Source of the DNA: Halorussus marinus
GTDB taxonomy: Archaea > Halobacteriota > Halobacteria > Halobacteriales > Haladaptataceae
NCBI RefSeq assembly: GCF_004765795.1
Contig: NZ_SBIV01000006.1
Location: forward strand, 124,001 to 188,000
Direction: 5' to 3'
DNA: 64,000 nucleotides
Below the pieces are notes generated by a model. It worked only from the letters and a program-made list of their open reading frames with translations, searched no databases and was not told the DNA's origin. Below are positions 8,401 through 16,347 of this stretch, one piece after another. How positions within the stretch are numbered: the first letter of the stretch is position 1; each line of letters starts with the position of its first letter. The position numbers and the translations under genes were made by a program.

Positions 8401-11400
8401 GTCGTCGGCCGGAACGGCGCGACCCCGCTCTCGACCCGGACCGTGACCACCCACCGCGCGACCTACGCGCCGGGCGACGACGACACGCCGCCGGGGCTCC
8501 GCTCGCTCGCGGTCCGCGAGCTGTCGGCGAACAACACCGCCGGCCGAGACCTCCGGGTGCGGTTCGCGGTCGACGGCGACGCAGAGCGCGCGGAGGCGTG
8601 GCTGGCGACCGACGCCGAGGCGGTCCCGTTCGGCGGCGACTCGGCCCCGGCGGGCGACGATCCGACGGGCTGGACCGCGGGGTCGGTCGAGCGCGTCGAC
8701 GCGCCGGGCGACGCCGCGGTCTACGAGGCGACCTTCCGAGTGGCGGCGGGGCATCTCGGCCGGGTTGACCTCGCGGTCGCCGCGACCGACGACCGGGGCA
8801 ACGCGATGGAGTCGACCGTCTTCGACGCCGTCCGGGTCGACGCTCGGGGACCGGCCGTCGCGGTCGCGTCGCTCGGGGCCGACGGGTCGACCGCGACCGA
8901 CGGCTCGATCCACACCAACGGCACGGTGTCGGCGAACGTCACGGCCGACGACGCCGCCGGGGCGGTCGGGAACGTCTCGCTCGGGCTGTCGGCGGCGTTC
9001 GCGAACTACCGGACCGAACTCCCCGCCGCCCGGACGCCCGACGGCGACTGGGCGGTCGACGGCGACCTGACCGACCTGCCCGACGACGGCACCTACTCGG
9101 TCCGGGCGCTCGCCCGCGACCGGTTCGGCAACGAGAACCGCACCGCCCCGGCGGGAACGGTCGCGCTCGATCGCGAGCCCCCGGCGCTCGGCGCGACGCT
9201 GACCCGGGTCGACGACGCGACCGGCCGGGTGACCGTCTCGGCCGACGAGCCGCTGGCGTCGACGCCCGAGGCGACGGTCGAACGTCCGAACGGCACGGCG
9301 ACCGACGTGGCGCTGAACGCGACCGGCGACCGCGAGTGGGCCGGGACCGTCTCGCTCGCGGACGGCGACGCCGGCTACGGCGTGACCGCGACCGCCACCG
9401 ACCGCGCCGGCAACCCCGGTCGCGCGGTCTCGAACGCGAGCGTCGCGGCGGTCGACGCCAGCCCCGGTCGCCCGGCGACGGTCTCGCCGGCGGGGTCGGA
9501 CGCGTTCGTCCGACTCCGGACCGACCGGGGTACGAACGGCTCGGTGACTCTGACCCAGAGCGGGTCGGCGCTCGCGCCGCTCGAACCCGGACTGACCGGG
9601 CTGGGCTTTCTGAACGGCGATCTCGACTCGGCGGTGTCCGGCGCGCTCGCGAACGCAACCGTCGGAATCCCCGTCGACGAGTCCCGACTCCCGCCCGGCG
9701 TCGCACCCGGCGACGTCGAGGTACGCTACCGCGACCCGGCGACCGGCGGCTGGGACCGGCGTGCGACCGCGGTCCGGAACGTGACGGTGGACGGCGCCAC
9801 GGACGCCTACTGGGTCGCGAACGTCACCCGCTTCTCGACGTACGGCGCGGTCGCGCCCGACGAGACCCCGCCGACGATCGACGGTCGGGCGCCCGACGGC
9901 GGCGAGTACCGGCGCGACGGTGGGGTGCCGGCCGTCGCGTTCGAGTACGGCGACGACCGCTCGGCCGTCAACGCCAGCGCGGTCGAACTGTTCGTCGACG
10001 GCGAGCGCGTGACCGACGCTCCCGCGACCAGCGTCACGAGCGAGGCCGTCCGGTACGGCGGGGCGTTCGACTACGGGACCCACGCCGCGACCGTCCGCGT
10101 GGTCGACGAGGCGGGCAACGCGGCGAACGCGACGACCACGTTCGCGGTCGTCGGCGACGAGACGCCCCCGCGCGTGGTCGAGGCCTCGCCCGCCGACGGC
10201 GCCGAACTCCCGGCGGGCACCGACAGCCGCCGGTTCGAGTTCGCGCTCGCCGACGACGCGACCGGCGTGAACCCCGACGCCGTGCGAGTCCGGTACGACG
10301 GCGCGGATGTGACCGCCGACGCGACCGTCTCCGCCGACGCGGTCGCGTACACCGTCGACTCGCTGGCCGACGGGTCCGACCACGCGATCGAACTGGTCCT
10401 CGAAGACGAGGCCGGCAACGGCGCGACCTACACCCACGCGTTCGGCGTCGCCGACTCGGAGCCCGAGCAGACCGGCGGTGGCGCCGGCGGCGGAGGCGGG
10501 TCTGGCGGCGGGTCCGTCCCGCCTCCGTCAGTCCGGGCCGAGGTCACCGAGCGCGACGCCGCCAGCGCCACGATAAAGATAGTAAGCGCCCGCGCGGACG
10601 CGCCCGGTCGCGTGACGCTCGACGACGGCCTCCGCGGGGGCGAGGTCGCGTTCCGGACGGTCGGACTCACGCCGGCGAGCTCGGAGCCCGAGCCGCGATT
10701 CTTCCTCGGTCTCGACGCCTCCGCGGGGGCGCCGACCGGCGTTCCCGCGCTCGCGGACGCGAGCCGGACGCTCGGCTACCTGAACGCGACGCCGACGTAC
10801 ATCGCGGACGGCGAACTCGACGCGGTGTGGGTAAGCTTTGGGGTGGACACCGCGACCACGGACGCCCCGGCCGGCGTCTCGCTGTACCGGTACGCCGACG
10901 GCGACTGGCGGCGACTCGACACCGATCTCGTCGGGACGCGGGACGGCGCCCACCGATTCACCGCGAGCGCCGCCGGCACCGGCGCCTTCGCTGTCGGGCT
11001 CGACGAGCCAGTCTTCGAGGTGCGGAGCGCCGGCCTGAACGCCTCGTCGGTGCGGGTCGGCGAGGCGGTCGCGGTGACAGCGAGCGTCGAGAACGCGGGG
11101 ACGGCGGCCGGTATCGAACGCGTCGGGCTCGCGGTCGACGGCGAGACCGTTGTGACGGCGAACGTGACGCTCGCGCCCGGCGAAACCGAGGCCGTTCGGT
11201 TCGATCGGGCGTTCGAGACGCCCGGAGAGCGCTCGATCGCGGTGGGCGGGGCCACGGCGGGGACGCTCGCGGTGACCGCAGACCGGGCCGAGACGCCGGA
11301 ACCGACGACCGCCGAAACCGACGCGACCGACGACCCGACCCGCGACGGCGGAACCACCACTGGGGCGCCGGGATTCGGACTCCTCGCGACGGTCGTCGCG

Positions 11401-11442
11401 TTGGTCGGCGCCGTGGTGGCCGCCCGGCGCGAGTCCTCGTGA
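5458..11442 (+). CDS. Giant secreted S8 subtilisin-like protease with PGF-CTERM anchor
   Basis: 1994 residues. A Sec-type signal peptide (residues 1-35) is followed by a propeptide and a subtilase domain with Asp275 in 'VVDSGID', His306 in 'NGHGTHVAG', oxyanion Asn399 in 'SAGNGG' and Ser471 in 'GTSMAAP'. Next come a HYDIN/choice-of-anchor-like beta domain ('VDFGTLRRGDDAARTVKLTN'), a long series of Ig-like repeats often beginning 'DETPP', a Gly-rich linker (about 1680), a PGF-pre-PGF domain (about 1690-1848), a CARDB-like domain (about 1850-1935), a Thr/Asp-rich spacer, and a PGF-CTERM tail ('GAPGFGLLATVVALVGAVV' then Arg-Arg). The tail marks it as an archaeosortase A substrate that becomes lipid-anchored at the cell surface. 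Many N-glycosylation sequons are present. The substrate is unknown. Confidence 0.92.
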   Translation: MSDRPRPRARRLAATLAFVAVLVTSAAVPAFAAPAPTGGAPAAADRAATAVTAPPAGLGPDATASEGIPRPPGVNETADVEIIGANDSESPTGANRTDVTLVTGQTVTAVETANGTRYRVASDDRMRKVTTGDATYVYPAGVDFETFGRRLFDVDLLVRQNLTDAETDAIPVIVSGPDRPGPTAEERTPADTLEAVEGVRPRATLDSIGAAAATVGKARARRAARRFAADDAVARVTLDAKHRLDLRDADEAVGATRARRTYGATGDGVTVAVVDSGIDDDHPAIDRVVAERDFTYEGRTDDPNGHGTHVAGIVASDDETYTGMAPDASLIDARVLTEDGWGYTSWILAGMEYAVDSGADVVSVSLGGSVGSERSDDRYTEAVDSATDRGAVVVTSAGNGGDAYGTVTTPGIQSRALTVGASVDDDGIPGFSSRGPTKYGYYLKPDLVAPGWGVVSAAAGTDGFARKTGTSMAAPAVSGVAALLLEDNPDWSPARIRGVLTATADPLSGPDVYTQGAGVLNATEALGSELAVAPATVDFGTLRRGDDAARTVKLTNTGDETTTVDADAAATDVRDGDAAPVSVNRSTVSVDPGETAHLRLAVDAGDASPGTYSGRLSVGNHTVVFGFVREHAITVEKAPVPNTSTAGDRVWLFADRPGRSKLTGRDGLVRLNGSSTTYHAVGGGTYRLLSSGRDERTGEPIVFERTLTVDGDERVVLNETETVRHDLDTGEIGPVATRNVTVDYAATTASGRTYGGSITAPNPDAPAVRFGPDSALNATVGRLLVSNGSGDGAAFDAAAVYHLLHEVDGVDGGRTTTVDPDALAAKNVTYRRASRDGSYEATMRATAGEFTHAVVGGVGDRRTQTVYLTDGVDDHAIGASGDEWRLTPSATGFHGPNATSEVAFNRHPFLGSLRWTVDDGDLRYRAAGQTDGDGHRFADGRADSIRVRVDGRERLSRELGGAPAWRDPGVEIAPGADLELTVVGRNGATPLSTRTVTTHRATYAPGDDDTPPGLRSLAVRELSANNTAGRDLRVRFAVDGDAERAEAWLATDAEAVPFGGDSAPAGDDPTGWTAGSVERVDAPGDAAVYEATFRVAAGHLGRVDLAVAATDDRGNAMESTVFDAVRVDARGPAVAVASLGADGSTATDGSIHTNGTVSANVTADDAAGAVGNVSLGLSAAFANYRTELPAARTPDGDWAVDGDLTDLPDDGTYSVRALARDRFGNENRTAPAGTVALDREPPALGATLTRVDDATGRVTVSADEPLASTPEATVERPNGTATDVALNATGDREWAGTVSLADGDAGYGVTATATDRAGNPGRAVSNASVAAVDASPGRPATVSPAGSDAFVRLRTDRGTNGSVTLTQSGSALAPLEPGLTGLGFLNGDLDSAVSGALANATVGIPVDESRLPPGVAPGDVEVRYRDPATGGWDRRATAVRNVTVDGATDAYWVANVTRFSTYGAVAPDETPPTIDGRAPDGGEYRRDGGVPAVAFEYGDDRSAVNASAVELFVDGERVTDAPATSVTSEAVRYGGAFDYGTHAATVRVVDEAGNAANATTTFAVVGDETPPRVVEASPADGAELPAGTDSRRFEFALADDATGVNPDAVRVRYDGADVTADATVSADAVAYTVDSLADGSDHAIELVLEDEAGNGATYTHAFGVADSEPEQTGGGAGGGGGSGGGSVPPPSVRAEVTERDAASATIKIVSARADAPGRVTLDDGLRGGEVAFRTVGLTPASSEPEPRFFLGLDASAGAPTGVPALADASRTLGYLNATPTYIADGELDAVWVSFGVDTATTDAPAGVSLYRYADGDWRRLDTDLVGTRDGAHRFTASAAGTGAFAVGLDEPVFEVRSAGLNASSVRVGEAVAVTASVENAGTAAGIERVGLAVDGETVVTANVTLAPGETEAVRFDRAFETPGERSIAVGGATAGTLAVTADRAETPEPTTAETDATDDPTRDGGTTTGAPGFGLLATVVALVGAVVAARRESS

Positions 11443-11533
11443 ACCGCCACGGGCTCTCGGGCGTCTGTCGAAGCGGGAGAGAACGGTGGGGCTGTCGGAG
11501 ACGTAACTCGGCGAAAAGCGGATCGGAGAGAAG

Positions 11534-11604
11534 TGCGCCGGCTGGGATTTGAACCCAGGTTGCGACCATGGCAAGGTCACGTGATACCACTACACTACCG
11601 GCGC
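11534..11604 (-). tRNA. tRNA-Gly (anticodon GCC)
   Basis: On the minus strand the 71 bases fold as a full cloverleaf: acceptor GCGCCGG/CCGGCGC, D arm GTG/CAC, anticodon stem TGACC/GGTCG with loop TTGCCAT (anticodon GCC), a four-base variable loop, and T arm CTGGG-TTCAAAT-CCCAG. The discriminator base is A. The 3' CCA is not encoded and must be added after transcription. No intron is present. Confidence 0.96.
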
Positions 11605-11645
11605 CCTGCGGGCCTTCGTCTGCATTCACACATAACCGGAGGATA

Positions 11646-11654
11646 CTAAATAAG
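11646..11654 (-). promoter_or_regulatory. Probable TATA box for tRNA-Gly
   Basis: On the minus strand this reads CTTATTTAG, within the only AT-rich patch upstream of the tRNA. Its centre lies about 46 bases before the mature tRNA 5' end, leaving room for a short 5' leader to be removed by RNase P. Confidence 0.6.
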
Positions 11655-11760
11655 GCTTCCGAATCGCGGGCAGAGCGAGGCCCGGTACCACGGTTCAATC
11701 GCCGAGTTCCGCCGCGAGCGACTTTGTGAGCGCCTCCCATCGCCGGGCGAGAAGCGGCAC

Positions 11761-11770
11761 CCTTTTACGA
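11761..11770 (+). promoter_or_regulatory. Probable TATA box of the ribosomal operon
   Basis: CCTTTTACGA lies about 61 bases before the start of the SPOUT methyltransferase gene that opens the ribosomal cluster. The predicted transcription start is near 11791, giving a leader of about 35 bases that carries a tiny ORF (11800-11829). Confidence 0.5.
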
Positions 11771-11799
11771 CCCAAGCCGGTACGATTCGCTACAGTCTA

Positions 11800-11829
11800 G
11801 TGACCAGCCGTCGAAGCGTCACGGTATGA
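11800..11829 (+). other. Possible 9-codon leader ORF before the ribosomal operon
   Basis: GTG-initiated MTSRRSVTV, whose TGA overlaps the downstream ATG in an ATGA arrangement. The GTG is about nine bases after the transcription start predicted from the box at 11761-11770. It fits the pattern of tiny coupled leader ORFs seen elsewhere in this window, but a GTG start and the short length make it weak on its own. Confidence 0.3.
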
Positions 11830-12710
11830 CCGTCAGCGTACTCGTTCCGTCGTCCCTCGTCCGGGAAGCCGAGGACAAACGCGAGGCAACTCGCAAGCTC
11901 GGCTACGTCGCCCGCGCGGCGATGGTGTTCCGGGCCGATCGCCTCGGGGTCTTTCCGGACCCCGACGGCGAACGCCACTGGGGCGGCGGGTTCGTAAGCA
12001 CCGTGCTGGAATACGCCGCGACGCCGCCCTACCTCCGAAAGGAGGTATTCGGCAAGCGCGACGAACTGGAGTACGCGGGCGTCCTACCGCCGCTCCGCGG
12101 CCCGTCGCTGACCGGCTCCGAATCCGAGGGTTCGGGGTCGTTAAGACAGGGAATCGTGACCGAGGTCGGACCTGAAGGGCGCGTTCGGGTCAATTGCGGA
12201 CTGCAACACCCGATCTCCCTCGTCGCACCGCCGAAAATGGCGGTCGAAGAGGGGGAGCGCGTCACCGTCAGGATCTCTTCGCGAAGTCCGGTCCGTGCGA
12301 AGCTCGTCGACGAACCCCTCCCGGGGTTCGGAGTGACGCGCACGGACCTCCCGGCGGCCCTCGACCGCGACGACGCGGGCGTTCGCATCGCGACGTCCCG
12401 CCACGGGGTCGAACTGACGACCGGGCGGCTGACCGAACTGGTCGGCCGCACAGCCGACGACGGGATGACCGTCGCTTTCGGCTCGCCCGGTCGCGGCCTG
12501 CCGGAGATACTCGACCTCTCGGTCGACTCGCTCGGCGACCCGGGCGACGGCCGCGAGGACGAGGCGGACGCGGAGTCCGGAGTCGAATCGGGCGCACCCG
12601 GCCGGTTCGACCTCTGGGTCAACGCGGTTCCGAATCAAGGCAGCGAGGTCGTGCGAACTGAAGAAGCGATGTTCGCCGCCCTCGCCTGCCTGAACCTCAA
12701 AGAGAAGTGA
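11826..12710 (+). CDS. SPOUT-class RNA methyltransferase (DUF171/SPOUT1 family)
   Basis: 294 residues. N-terminal 'VSVLVPSSLVREAEDKREATRKLGYVAR' (in pieces) and C-terminal 'AVPNQGSEVVRTEEAMFAAL' are the hallmarks of the archaeal/eukaryotic C9orf114-like SPOUT family; the C-terminal piece forms the SAM-binding trefoil knot. An OB-like insertion spans about residues 105-165. The target is probably rRNA, since the gene sits directly before uL3 at the head of the S10 operon as in many archaea. The gap to rpl3 is four bases. A region of about 35 residues before the knot is acidic and disordered ('DGREDEADAESGVESG'). Confidence 0.85.
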   Translation: MTVSVLVPSSLVREAEDKREATRKLGYVARAAMVFRADRLGVFPDPDGERHWGGGFVSTVLEYAATPPYLRKEVFGKRDELEYAGVLPPLRGPSLTGSESEGSGSLRQGIVTEVGPEGRVRVNCGLQHPISLVAPPKMAVEEGERVTVRISSRSPVRAKLVDEPLPGFGVTRTDLPAALDRDDAGVRIATSRHGVELTTGRLTELVGRTADDGMTVAFGSPGRGLPEILDLSVDSLGDPGDGREDEADAESGVESGAPGRFDLWVNAVPNQGSEVVRTEEAMFAALACLNLKEK

Positions 12711-12714
12711 TACG

Positions 12715-13731
12715 ATGCCAGAAACAAGCAGACCACGAAAAGGTTCGCTAGGGTTCGGCCCCCGCACGCGTGCGGCCAGCGAGGTTCCGCGCTTCAACTC
12801 GTGGCCCGACGGCGACGGCAGTCCGTCGCTCCAGGGCTTCGCGGGTTACAAGGCCGGCATGACCCATGTGGTGATGGTCAACGACGAGTCCGACTCCCCG
12901 CGCGAGGGGATGGAGGAGACCGTGCCCGTCACCATCGTGGAGACGCCGCCGATGCGAGCGGTCGCACTGCGAGCCTACGAGCAGACGCCGTACGGCAAGA
13001 AGCCGCTGACGGAAGTGTGGGGCGGAGAGTTCCACGAGGAACTCGACCGCACCCTCGACATCCCGAAGGAGTACGACACCGACGCCGCCGCCGACGAACT
13101 GCGCGAAGCAGTCGCGGACGGCGACGTCGCGGACCTCCGGGTCGTCACCCACACCGTCCCGAGCGAGATCGCCAGCGTCCCCAAGAAGAAGCCCGACGTG
13201 ATGGAGACTCGCGTCGGCGGCGGGTCGCTGGACGAGCGCGTCGACTTCGCGCTCGATCTCCTCGACGACGGCGGGGAACACGCGATGAACGACGTGTTCC
13301 GCGCGGGCGAGTACATGGACGTCAGCGGCGTGACCAAAGGGAAAGGAACGCAGGGCCCCGTCAAGCGGTGGGGCGTCCAGAAGCGCAAGGGCAAGCACGC
13401 CCGGCAGGGCTGGCGGCGCCGGATCGGTAACCTCGGCCCGTGGAACCCCTCCCGCGTGCGCTCGACCGTCCCCCAGCAGGGCCAGACCGGCTACCACCAG
13501 CGCACCGAACTCAACAAGCGCCTCGTCGACCTCGGCGAGGGCGACGACATCAACGTCGACGGCGGCTTCGTCAACTACGGCGAGGTCGACGGCGAGTACG
13601 CGCTGGTCAAAGGCTCGGTGCCCGGCCCGGACAAGCGCCTCCTGCGCTTCCGTCCCGCCGTCCGACCGAACGACCAACCGCGCCTCGACCCCGAGGTGCG
13701 GTACGTGAGCACCGAATCCAACCAGGGATAA
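12715..13731 (+). CDS. rpl3: 50S ribosomal protein uL3
   Basis: 338 residues, the usual archaeal/eukaryotic length. It binds 23S rRNA near the peptidyl transferase centre. Seen: the N-terminal 'RKGSLGFGPRTRA', 'GYKAGMTHVV', the central loop 'VTKGKGTQGPVKRWGVQKRK' and 'GQTGYHQRTELNKR'. It opens the S10 block proper and is followed by rpl4 after three bases. Confidence 0.97.
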   Translation: MPETSRPRKGSLGFGPRTRAASEVPRFNSWPDGDGSPSLQGFAGYKAGMTHVVMVNDESDSPREGMEETVPVTIVETPPMRAVALRAYEQTPYGKKPLTEVWGGEFHEELDRTLDIPKEYDTDAAADELREAVADGDVADLRVVTHTVPSEIASVPKKKPDVMETRVGGGSLDERVDFALDLLDDGGEHAMNDVFRAGEYMDVSGVTKGKGTQGPVKRWGVQKRKGKHARQGWRRRIGNLGPWNPSRVRSTVPQQGQTGYHQRTELNKRLVDLGEGDDINVDGGFVNYGEVDGEYALVKGSVPGPDKRLLRFRPAVRPNDQPRLDPEVRYVSTESNQG

Positions 13732-13734
13732 ACC

Positions 13735-14481
13735 ATGCAAGCAACTATCCGAAACCTCGACGGCGAGGAAGACGGCAGTGTGGACCTGCCGGACGTGTTC
13801 GAGACGACCGTCCGGACGGACCTCATCGAGCGCGCCGTCCTCGCCGCTCAGGCAAACCGAAAGCAGGACTACGGCGCCGACGATTACGCCGGGATGCGGA
13901 CCTCGGCGGAGTCGCCCGGCAGCGGCCGGGGCATGGCCCACGTTCCCCGAACGAACGGCGAGGCCGCCCGGGTCCCGCAGGCCGTCGGGGGTCGCAAGGC
14001 CCACCCGCCGAAAGAAGAGAAGGATCGCTCGCTCGACATCAACACCAAAGAGCGCAAGCAGGCGGTGCGGAGTGCGGTCGCCGCGACCGCCGACGCCGAC
14101 CGCGTGGCCGAGCGCGGCCATCAGTTCGACGACGACCTCGACCTGCCGCTCGTGGTGAGCGACGACTTCGAGGACCTCGTGAAGACCAAGGAAGTCGTCT
14201 CGTTCCTCGAAGCGGTCGGCGCAGACGCCGACGTCGAGCGCGCCGAGGAGAACCGCTCGATCCGGGCCGGTCAGGGGACGACCCGCGGCCGGAAGTACAA
14301 CACGCCCCGGTCGGTCCTGTTCGTGACCAGTAGCGAGCCCTCGAAGGCCGCCCGCAACCTCGCAGGCGCCGACGTGGCGACCGCCCGCGAGGTCAACACC
14401 GAGGACCTCGCGCCCGGCGCCGACGCCGGCCGACTCACCGTCTGGACCGAGAGCGCGATCGAGGAGGTGGCCGACCGATGA
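13735..14481 (+). CDS. rpl4: 50S ribosomal protein uL4
   Basis: 248 residues. Archaeal-type uL4: 'IRNLDGEEDGSVDLPDVF' at the N-terminus, the extended loop 'SGRGMAHVPRTNGEAARVPQ' that lines the exit tunnel, and 'RKYNTPRSVLFVTSS' near the end. Its stop codon overlaps the rpl23 start by four bases (ATGA), so the two are translationally coupled. Confidence 0.97.
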   Translation: MQATIRNLDGEEDGSVDLPDVFETTVRTDLIERAVLAAQANRKQDYGADDYAGMRTSAESPGSGRGMAHVPRTNGEAARVPQAVGGRKAHPPKEEKDRSLDINTKERKQAVRSAVAATADADRVAERGHQFDDDLDLPLVVSDDFEDLVKTKEVVSFLEAVGADADVERAEENRSIRAGQGTTRGRKYNTPRSVLFVTSSEPSKAARNLAGADVATAREVNTEDLAPGADAGRLTVWTESAIEEVADR

Positions 14482-14732
14482 GCGGTATCATCGAGTACCC
14501 GTGGGTCACCGAGAAGGCGATGAACGAGATGGACTTCAAGAACAAGCTCCAGTTCATCGTCCACCTCGACGCCGACAAGCCCGAGATCCGCGAGGAGATC
14601 GAGGACCAGTACGAGGTCACCGTCGAGAAGATCAACACGCAGGTCACCATGAACGGCGACAAGAAGGCCACGGTGACACTCTCGGAGGACGACGACGCGC
14701 AGGAAGTCGCCTCGAGAATCGGGGTGTTCTGA
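14478..14732 (+). CDS. rpl23: 50S ribosomal protein uL23
   Basis: 84 residues with the family's 'YPWVTEKAMNEMD' N-terminus and 'EEIEDQYEVTVEKINTQV'. It binds domain III of 23S rRNA at the tunnel exit and forms a docking site for SRP and the SecY channel. It overlaps rpl4 by four bases. Confidence 0.97.
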   Translation: MSGIIEYPWVTEKAMNEMDFKNKLQFIVHLDADKPEIREEIEDQYEVTVEKINTQVTMNGDKKATVTLSEDDDAQEVASRIGVF

Positions 14733-14735
14733 CAC

Positions 14736-15455
14736 ATGGGACGACGAATTCAAGGACAGCGACGCGGTCGCGGGACCTCCACGTTCCGAGCCCCGTCGCA
14801 CCGGTACAAGGCGGACCTCACGCACAAAAAGCCCGAAGAGCGAGACGTGGTCTCGGGGACGGTCGTGGACATCGAACACGACCCGGCCCGGAGCGCGCCG
14901 GTCGCGGCCGTCGAGTTCGACGACGGCGACCAGCGGCTCATCCTCGTGCCCGAGGGCGTCGGGATCGGCGAGCAACTCCAGATCGGCGTCAGCGCCGAGA
15001 TCAAGCAGGGCAACACGCTCCCGCTCGCCGAGATTCCGGAAGGCGTCCCGGTGTGTAACGTCGAGAGCAGTCCGGGCGACGGCGGGAAGTTCGCCCGCGC
15101 GTCCGGCGTGAGCGCGAGCCTCATCACCCACGACCGCGACGCCGCGGTCGTCGAACTCCCGAGCGGCGAGGTCAAGCGGCTCTCGCCCGACTGCCGGGCC
15201 ACCATCGGCGTGGTCGCCGGCGGCGGCCGGACCGAGAAGCCGATGGTCAAGGCCGGGAACAAGCACCACAAGATGAAAGCGCGGGGCACCAAGTGGCCGA
15301 ACGTGCGCGGCGTCGCGATGAACGCCGTCGACCACCCGTTCGGCGGCGGTGGCCGCCAGCACCCCGGCCGACCGAAGTCGGTCTCGCGGAACGCGCCGCC
15401 GGGCCGCAAGGTCGGAGACATCTCGTCTCGACGAACGGGACGAGGAGGGAACTAA
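14736..15455 (+). CDS. rpl2: 50S ribosomal protein uL2
   Basis: 239 residues. Contains the conserved C-terminal elements '[20 protein letters not shown]' and '[14 protein letters not shown]', which sit next to the peptidyl transferase centre, including the essential His in the '[14 protein letters not shown]' loop. Follows rpl23 after three bases and precedes rps19 by one base. Confidence 0.97.
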   Translation: MGRRIQGQRRGRGTSTFRAPSHRYKADLTHKKPEERDVVSGTVVDIEHDPARSAPVAAVEFDDGDQRLILVPEGVGIGEQLQIGVSAEIKQGNTLPLAEIPEGVPVCNVESSPGDGGKFARASGVSASLITHDRDAAVVELPSGEVKRLSPDCRATIGVVAGGGRTEKPMVKAGNKHHKMKARGTKWPNVRGVAMNAVDHPFGGGGRQHPGRPKSVSRNAPPGRKVGDISSRRTGRGGN

Positions 15456-15456
15456 C

Positions 15457-15882
15457 ATGAGCGAAGGCGAGTACAGAACCGGCCGCGAGGGTGAGTTCAC
15501 CTTCCGCGGTCACACGCTAGACGAGTTGCAGGAGATGGACATCGACGAAGTCGCGGAACTGCTTCCCGCACGCCAGCGGCGAACTATCGAGCGGGGCCTG
15601 TCCACCGAGCAGCAGAAACTGCTCGAAGAGGCCCGCGAGGCCGGCGAGGAGGAGACGGCCAACGACCCGATCCGCACTCACCTGCGGAACATGCCGATCC
15701 TCCCGGAGTTCGTCGACAAGACGTTCGCGGTGTACACCGGTCAGAGCTTCGAGCGCGTGCGCGTCGAGCCCGAGATGCTCGGCCACTACCTCGGCGAGTT
15801 CCAGCTGACCCGAACCTCGGTCGAACACGGACAGGCCGGTATCGGGGCGACCCGCTCCTCGAAGTTCGTGCCACTCAAGTAA
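15457..15882 (+). CDS. rps19: 30S ribosomal protein uS19
   Basis: 141 residues from ATG at 15457, one base after the rpl2 stop codon. Seen: '[20 protein letters not shown]', '[19 protein letters not shown]' and the C-terminal '[14 protein letters not shown]'. Binds the head of the small subunit beside uS13. A longer frame upstream only overlaps rpl2 and is not used. Confidence 0.97.
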   Translation: MSEGEYRTGREGEFTFRGHTLDELQEMDIDEVAELLPARQRRTIERGLSTEQQKLLEEAREAGEEETANDPIRTHLRNMPILPEFVDKTFAVYTGQSFERVRVEPEMLGHYLGEFQLTRTSVEHGQAGIGATRSSKFVPLK

Positions 15883-15885
15883 ATC

Positions 15886-16347
15886 ATGGGAATCAGCTAC
15901 AGCGTCGAGGCCGACCCGGACACCACCGCCAAGGGGATGCTCCGGGAGCGGCACATGAGTCACAAGCATAGCAAGGCCATCGCCCGCGAGATCAAGGGCA
16001 TGACCGCCGCCGACGCCGTCGACTACCTCCAGCAGGTCATCGACGGCGAGCGGTCGGTGCCGTTCAAGTCCCACAACAGCGGCGTGGGCCACCGAAGCGA
16101 CATCGACGGCTGGGACGCCGGTCGCTACCCCGAGAAGGCCAGTTCGGCGTTTCTCGACCTCATCGAGAACGTGGTCAACAACGCCGACGAGCAGGGCTTC
16201 GACGGCGAGGAGATGGAGATCATGCACGTCGCCGCCCACAAGGTCGGCGAGGTCCAGGGCCGCAAGCCCCGCGCGATGGGTCGCGCGAGCGCGTGGAACA
16301 CCATGGAAGTAGACGTCGAACTCATCCTCGAGGAGGCTGACGAGTAA
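15886..16347 (+). CDS. rpl22: 50S ribosomal protein uL22
   Basis: 153 residues. The beta-hairpin tip that reaches the exit tunnel is recognisable in 'RKPRAMGRASAWNTMEVDVE'; the body has 'MSHKHSKAIAREIKGMTAAD'. The stop overlaps the rps3 start by one base (TAATG). Confidence 0.97.
   Translation: MGISYSVEADPDTTAKGMLRERHMSHKHSKAIAREIKGMTAADAVDYLQQVIDGERSVPFKSHNSGVGHRSDIDGWDAGRYPEKASSAFLDLIENVVNNADEQGFDGEEMEIMHVAAHKVGEVQGRKPRAMGRASAWNTMEVDVELILEEADE

Noticed and set aside
5395-10437. Two abutting minus-strand frames of 822 and 857 codons opposite the subtilase
   Set aside because: Antisense shadows of the repetitive GC-rich protease gene; the plus-strand frame has signal peptide, catalytic triad and anchor.
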